A stretch of 10,358 nt of DNA from Acidimicrobiia bacterium. Lineage in GTDB: Bacteria > Actinomycetota > Acidimicrobiia > IMCC26256 > JAENVU01. The position numbers and the translations under genes were made by a program. Positions 7,122 to 10,358 of this stretch are shown here, in pieces. The stretch lies in contig JAENVU010000072.1 of the NCBI GenBank assembly GCA_016650415.1, forward strand, positions 1 to 10,358. The letters run 5' to 3'. Within the stretch, counting starts at the first letter, position 1. Every line of letters starts with the position of its first letter. The notes beneath the pieces are model-generated. The model was not told where the DNA came from, made no database searches, and was given only the letters and a program-made list of their open reading frames with translations.

Positions 7122-8207
7122 TCAGAGCACGACGACCGACCGCAGCACCTCGCCCCGTTCCATCTTGTGGAACGCGTCTTCGACGGCGTCGAGGGCGATG
7201 GTCTCGGTGACGAAGTCGTCCAGGGGCAGTCGGCCCTGCAGGTAGAGGTCGATCAGCATCGGGAAATCGCGACTGGGCAGGCAATCGCCGTACCAACTCG
7301 GTTTGAGCGCCCCACCCCGTCCGAAGAATTCGATCATCGGGAGTTCGATGATCATCGACGGGTCGGGCACGCCGACCTGCACCAAGGTGCCCGCGAGGTC
7401 CCGGGCGAAGAACGCCTGCTGCATGACCTCGGGCCGTCCGACCGCTTCGATGCAGACGTCGGCACCGTTGCCGTCGGTCAGTGCGCGCACCGCCTCGACG
7501 ACGTCGCCCGCGCTGGCGTCGACGGTGTGGGTCGCGCCGAACCGGCGGGCCAGGTCGAGCTTCTTGGCGTCGAGGTCGATCGCGATCACGGTGGCAGCCC
7601 CGGCGAGTCGCGCACCCACGATCGCCGCATTCCCGACGCCACCGCAGCCGAACACGGCCACCGAATCGCCGGGCTGCACGTCGCCGGTGTGCATGGCCGC
7701 GCCGAGGCCGGCCATCACGCCGCAGCCCAGGAGCCCGGCCGCGGCGGGGCTCGCCGCCGGGTTCACCTTCGTGGCTTGGCCGGCGGCCACGAGGGTCTTC
7801 TCGGCGAACGCCCCGATTCCGAGCGCGGCGGTGAGCGGCTGCCCGTCTTGGAGTGTCATCGGCTGGGTCGCGTTGTGGGTGGCGAAGCAGTACCACGGCT
7901 TGCCCCGTCGACAGGACCGGCACTCTCCGCACACGGCCCGCCAGTTGAGGACCACGAAGTCGCCCGGAACGACCGAACTCACGTCGGGACCGACGGCAGC
8001 AACGGTGCCCGCAGCTTCGTGGCCGAGCAGGAACGGGAAGTCGTCGTTGATCGCGCCCTCGCGGTAGTGCAGGTCGGTGTGACACACCCCGCAGGCCTGA
8101 ACGTCGATCAGGGCCTCGCCCGGGCCCGGATCGGGGACCACGATGGTCTCGATGGCCACCGGTTGACCCTTCGCTCGGGCTACGACCCCGCGTACTTCGT
8201 GCGCCAT
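7122..8207 (-). CDS. mscR: S-(hydroxymethyl)mycothiol dehydrogenase / S-nitrosomycothiol reductase
   Basis: A 361-residue zinc-dependent medium-chain alcohol dehydrogenase, the same length as I recall for mycobacterial MscR (AdhE2) and very similar along its whole length. It oxidises the formaldehyde-mycothiol adduct with NAD+ to S-formylmycothiol, and the family also reduces S-nitrosomycothiol. Catalytic zinc ligands are C42 (in CGVCHTD), H63 in LGHEAAG and C162 in GLLGCGVMAG. The structural zinc site is C93, C96, C99 and C107. The Rossmann motif GCGGVG is at 187-192, with D211 ending strand 2, which fits NAD. The distinctive NWRAVCGEC, WYCFATHNATQ, GGALKPSWYGDCLPSRDFP and HKMERGEVLRSVVVL stretches mark the mycothiol-dependent class. 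The start at 8207 has an AGGAGG site 5 bases upstream; the frame continues upstream but without support. It implies that the host makes mycothiol. It lies 29 bases after the upstream hydrolase and heads the downstream pair. Confidence 0.93.
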   Translation of the reverse strand: MAHEVRGVVARAKGQPVAIETIVVPDPGPGEALIDVQACGVCHTDLHYREGAINDDFPFLLGHEAAGTVAAVGPDVSSVVPGDFVVLNWRAVCGECRSCRRGKPWYCFATHNATQPMTLQDGQPLTAALGIGAFAEKTLVAAGQATKVNPAASPAAAGLLGCGVMAGLGAAMHTGDVQPGDSVAVFGCGGVGNAAIVGARLAGAATVIAIDLDAKKLDLARRFGATHTVDASAGDVVEAVRALTDGNGADVCIEAVGRPEVMQQAFFARDLAGTLVQVGVPDPSMIIELPMIEFFGRGGALKPSWYGDCLPSRDFPMLIDLYLQGRLPLDDFVTETIALDAVEDAFHKMERGEVLRSVVVL

Positions 8208-8212
8208 GGTGT

Positions 8213-8218
8213 CCTCCT
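8213..8218 (-). promoter_or_regulatory. Strong ribosome binding site of the mscR-like gene
   Basis: AGGAGG on the minus strand, 5 bases before the ATG at 8207. It is the strongest Shine-Dalgarno in the window together with that of the SDR gene, and it settles the start against an open frame that continues about 225 bases further upstream. Confidence 0.75.
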
Positions 8219-8236
8219 CGCCGATGTCGAGTCGTT

Positions 8237-8947
8237 CTACCTCACCTGGAGGGTGGCGCGTACCGATCGGTGATCCGACCCGACGTTGGGTCCGATCGCG
8301 GTGTCGATGACGTCGAAGCGGTCCTCGATCCAGATGTGGTCGATCTGGCTGTGTGGTCTCCACGCCGGCCAGGTGCGGCCGCGTACCGCGCGGCGGCGGT
8401 TCCGGAGCGTCGCCGCGATCGGTGGCCCCCACATGTTGAAGTCGCCGGCGATGACCGACGGAACGGACCGCCGCGCGAGCGCGCGGTCCAGCGTGCGCAG
8501 TTGAGGGAGCGAGCCCCAGAGTCGATGGGATGCGTGAATCCCCGCGATCGCGACCGCCGAACCCCCGACTTCCACCTCGAGGATGATCGCCTGACGTTGT
8601 TCGATCACGTCGCCCGGCGCCGTCGGGAGGGGAACCGTGGTCGCGCCGAGGACCGGCAGCCGCGACAGCACGGCGAGCCCACAGGTTCCGGCCGGGCCGC
8701 CACCGACCTGGAGTCGACGGGGTTTCGCGGGATTGCGATCAGAGATGAACGCAACGTCGTGCAGGGTGGCGCCGGTGACGCTCGCCAGCTCGTCGATCAC
8801 TGCCGGCCGGTCGCCGGGCCGCCACGATTCGGGGAGCACCACGACGTCCGCATCGATGGTCTGGACCGCGCCGAGGACGTCGAAGGCGTGCCCTCGCATG
8901 TCGACGCCCCAGTGCAGGTTGAAGCTCGCGACGGAGAACTCGGCCAT
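8237..8947 (-). CDS. Endonuclease/exonuclease/phosphatase-family hydrolase
   Basis: A 236-residue single-domain protein of the EEP superfamily (DNase I/ExoIII/inositol-phosphatase fold). The metal and catalytic signatures are in order: N10 in ASFNLHW, E40 in VVLPESW, H138 in AGIHASH, GDFNMW with D169 and N171, QIDHIW with D203 and H204, and the closing SDH at 224-226. All key residues are present, so it should be an active metal-dependent phosphodiesterase or phosphatase. Whether it acts on DNA, a lipid headgroup or another phosphate ester cannot be read from sequence. No signal peptide is seen, so it is probably cytoplasmic. I chose the ATG at 8947 because the conserved fold begins at residue 4; the ribosome site is weak. 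It is co-directional with the mscR-like gene and ends 29 bases before it, so they may be co-transcribed, though the strong ribosome site of mscR allows separate control. Confidence 0.87.
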   Translation of the reverse strand: MAEFSVASFNLHWGVDMRGHAFDVLGAVQTIDADVVVLPESWRPGDRPAVIDELASVTGATLHDVAFISDRNPAKPRRLQVGGGPAGTCGLAVLSRLPVLGATTVPLPTAPGDVIEQRQAIILEVEVGGSAVAIAGIHASHRLWGSLPQLRTLDRALARRSVPSVIAGDFNMWGPPIAATLRNRRRAVRGRTWPAWRPHSQIDHIWIEDRFDVIDTAIGPNVGSDHRSVRATLQVR

Positions 8948-9038
8948 GGGGGACTCGCAGAGTACCGGCTCCGCCCCGGAGTGGGTGCCTCTCGGCGCAG
9001 CCTCTAGTCTCCGATCTCGACTCAACGGAGGTATGGCG
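8948..9038. promoter_or_regulatory. Divergent promoter region between EEP hydrolase and SDR genes
   Basis: A 91-bp gap between two genes that point apart. On the plus strand TAGTCT (9005-9010) fits a TANNNT -10 box and would give a leader of about 20 bases for the SDR gene. On the minus strand TACTCT, ending near 8960, is a similar candidate for the hydrolase. No convincing -35 boxes are seen, so both are tentative. Confidence 0.3.
9027..9032 (+). promoter_or_regulatory. Ribosome binding site deciding the SDR start
   Basis: GGAGGT abuts the first ATG (9033) with no spacer and lies 6 bases before the second ATG (9039). Spacing therefore favours translation from 9039. Confidence 0.7.
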
Positions 9039-9836
9039 ATGGCCGTCAGTGGATTCGATCTTTCGGGACAGGTAGCCGTGTTGACCGGCGCCGGCAGTGG
9101 CATCGGAAAGGCGACCGCGCTCACGCTCGCCGACGCGGGCGCGACCGTGGTCGGTGGCGACATCGACCTCGACGCCGCCAACGCGACCGTCGCGGAGATC
9201 ACCGCCGCGGGCGGAACGGCCCGGGCGGTCCCGACCGACGTGACCCAACGCGCCGAGGTCGACGCGTTGATCGACGGGGCGAAGAGCGAGTTCGGTCGCG
9301 TCGATGTCGTGGGCAACATCGCCGGCGTCCCGCACAACCGCATGATCGCCGAATGCTCGGACGAGGAGTTCGAGCGCATCCTCGCGATCAATCTGAAGAG
9401 CGTCTTCTATGGCTGCCAGGCGGCGCTGCGGGTCATGGGGGAACAGGGCTCGGGCAACATCATCAATGTGTCGTCCGGGGCGATCGACACGCCGGCACCG
9501 ACGCTCGCGTGTTACGGCATGACCAAGGCCGCGGTCGCGATGCTGACCAAGACGCTCGCGTGCGAGGCGGGTCCGCTGGGGATCCGGGTCAATGCGCTCG
9601 CTCCCGGCGTCATCGAGACGAACTTCTCCCGGCACAACTTCGTCGACGCCGATGGCAATGTCGATCCGGAGCGCCTCGAGAAATACCGGCAGCGGTTCGG
9701 CGCGATGGCCCCGCTCAAGCGAGTGGGATCGGCCCAGGACGTCGCCGATTCAATCCTGTTCCTGGTCTCCGAACGAGCCTCGTTCATGACCGGACAGATC
9801 TTGCGGCCCAACGGCGGCACCGCGATGCCCTGGTAG
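9039..9836 (+). CDS. Short-chain dehydrogenase/reductase (classical SDR)
   Basis: A 265-residue classical SDR oxidoreductase. The cofactor motif TGAGSGIG is at 16-23, and D41 at the end of strand 2 (VVGGDID) predicts NAD(H) rather than NADP(H). The N-I-A-G motif starts at N93, and the catalytic tetrad is N118, S146, Y159 and K163 (YGMTK). The APGVIET segment and the C-terminal MTGQILRPNGGTAMPW are typical of the FabG/glucose-dehydrogenase-like group. The likely reaction is reversible oxidation of a secondary alcohol or reduction of a ketone; substrate unknown. I chose the second ATG because of the GGAGGT spacing. It is transcribed alone, away from the EEP hydrolase gene, and its last 87 bases overlap the convergent histidine kinase gene, so part of its C-terminus is constrained on both strands. 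Confidence 0.92.
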   Translation: MAVSGFDLSGQVAVLTGAGSGIGKATALTLADAGATVVGGDIDLDAANATVAEITAAGGTARAVPTDVTQRAEVDALIDGAKSEFGRVDVVGNIAGVPHNRMIAECSDEEFERILAINLKSVFYGCQAALRVMGEQGSGNIINVSSGAIDTPAPTLACYGMTKAAVAMLTKTLACEAGPLGIRVNALAPGVIETNFSRHNFVDADGNVDPERLEKYRQRFGAMAPLKRVGSAQDVADSILFLVSERASFMTGQILRPNGGTAMPW

Positions 9837-10358
9837 GTCGACGGCATCGTCCGGGATCGGCAGCCGGACGACCACCCGGGCGCCCGGATACTCCGCATCG
9901 GCCGAGTCGAGGATCACGACGGACCCGCCGTGATGCTCGGCGTTCGCGCGGACCATGGCCAGCCCCAGTCCGAGGCCGCCGGCGTCGCGGGCGCGTCCTT
10001 CGTCGAGTCGGGTGAACCGCTCGAAGACGTGCTCCCGCTGGTCGACCGGAATGCCGGGACCGTCGTCTTCGACGGTGAAGTACACCGCATCGGAGGTGCT
10101 CAGCGTGACGCGGACCTTCGAACGCGCGTGCCGCGTCGCGTTGTCCAGGAGGTTGCGGACGATGCGAGTGAGTTGTTCACGGCTGCCGCGAACTCGTCCC
10201 GCCGACACGTGGTCGCTGTGTACCTCGATGGAGGGCCGGCGGAGCTGAGTGGCCTCGTCGAAGACGATGTCGTCGAGGTCGACCATCGCGGTGGGAATCC
10301 CACCTTCGTCGGTTCGTGCGAGATCGAGCAGGTCGCCGACGATGCGCTCCATGCGAGC
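9750..10358 (-). CDS. Sensor histidine kinase, C-terminal catalytic part (5' end outside window)
   Basis: The visible 202 residues start inside the end of the dimerisation/phosphoacceptor domain (ARMERIVGDLLDLAR, after the His box, which lies off the edge). They continue through the HATPase_c domain: N box RNLLDNATRHA, G1 box DDGPGIP, F box FERFTRLDEG and G2 box GGLGLGLAMV, all intact, so ATP binding should be functional. The ATG at 10352 is internal, not a start, because the frame stays open to the edge and the Arg-Met-Glu-Arg-Ile context is typical kinase sequence. A response regulator gene and the sensor part are expected beyond the right edge. After the usual end of the domain (VVRLPIPDD) the protein runs on for about 30 residues encoded antisense to the SDR gene. 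Signal sensed: not determinable. Confidence 0.9.
   Translation of the reverse strand, partial: ARMERIVGDLLDLARTDEGGIPTAMVDLDDIVFDEATQLRRPSIEVHSDHVSAGRVRGSREQLTRIVRNLLDNATRHARSKVRVTLSTSDAVYFTVEDDGPGIPVDQREHVFERFTRLDEGRARDAGGLGLGLAMVRANAEHHGGSVVILDSADAEYPGARVVVRLPIPDDAVDLPGHRGAAVGPQDLSGHERGSFGDQEQD

Noticed and set aside
7020..8273. A 417-codon plus-strand frame opposite mscR
   Set aside because: The minus-strand frame encodes a complete MscR-like enzyme with a strong ribosome site; the plus-strand product has no recognisable motif.
8948..9391. Upstream extension of the EEP hydrolase frame across the SDR gene
   Set aside because: It is antisense to the SDR and its product is Ser/Ala/Pro-rich noise. 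The conserved fold begins just after the ATG at 8947.

Overview
This is a 10.36 kb, very GC-rich bacterial chromosomal window, densely packed with genes on both strands. The codon pattern, with G/C-ending codons and long open antisense frames, is that of a high-GC actinobacterium. Two features sharpen the guess. One is a mycothiol-type formaldehyde dehydrogenase, and mycothiol is an actinobacterial thiol. The other is a secreted protein ending in roughly 43-residue repeats of the 'GFDIARxI...DGxGYxVLDGxGGI' kind, which I associate with Acidimicrobiia. The class assignment is inference. I see no rRNA, tRNA, CRISPR array, insertion sequence or phage gene.

Left part (1-5592), cell envelope. A truncated minus-strand gene encodes an exported, multi-pass membrane protein with an alkaline-phosphatase-like ectodomain that appears to have lost its metal ligands. 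It is transcribed away from a plus-strand set: a GT-C/GT39-like integral membrane glycosyltransferase, a small SAM-dependent methyltransferase that starts 2 bases after it, and a secreted glucosaminidase-like protein with C-terminal tandem repeats. The 117-bp divergent gap carries a perfect 11-bp inverted repeat that covers the start codon of the leftward gene.

Middle part (5577-8947), detoxification cluster on the minus strand. Read in transcription order it holds an endonuclease/exonuclease/phosphatase-fold hydrolase, S-(hydroxymethyl)mycothiol dehydrogenase (mscR-like), a polytopic membrane protein of unknown function, and an MBL-fold hydrolase whose start codon overlaps the stop of the membrane protein. 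The dehydrogenase and MBL pair resembles the mycobacterial mscR-Rv2260 arrangement and probably oxidises formaldehyde as its mycothiol adduct and then hydrolyses the thioester. The membrane protein between them is the least explained part of the window.

Right part (8948-10358). A short-chain dehydrogenase on the plus strand diverges from the hydrolase gene. Its 3' end overlaps by 87 bp the 3' end of a convergent sensor histidine kinase gene that leaves the window on the right. Both convergent junctions in the window (5577-5592 and 9750-9836) overlap within coding sequence, so no space is left for a classical intergenic terminator.
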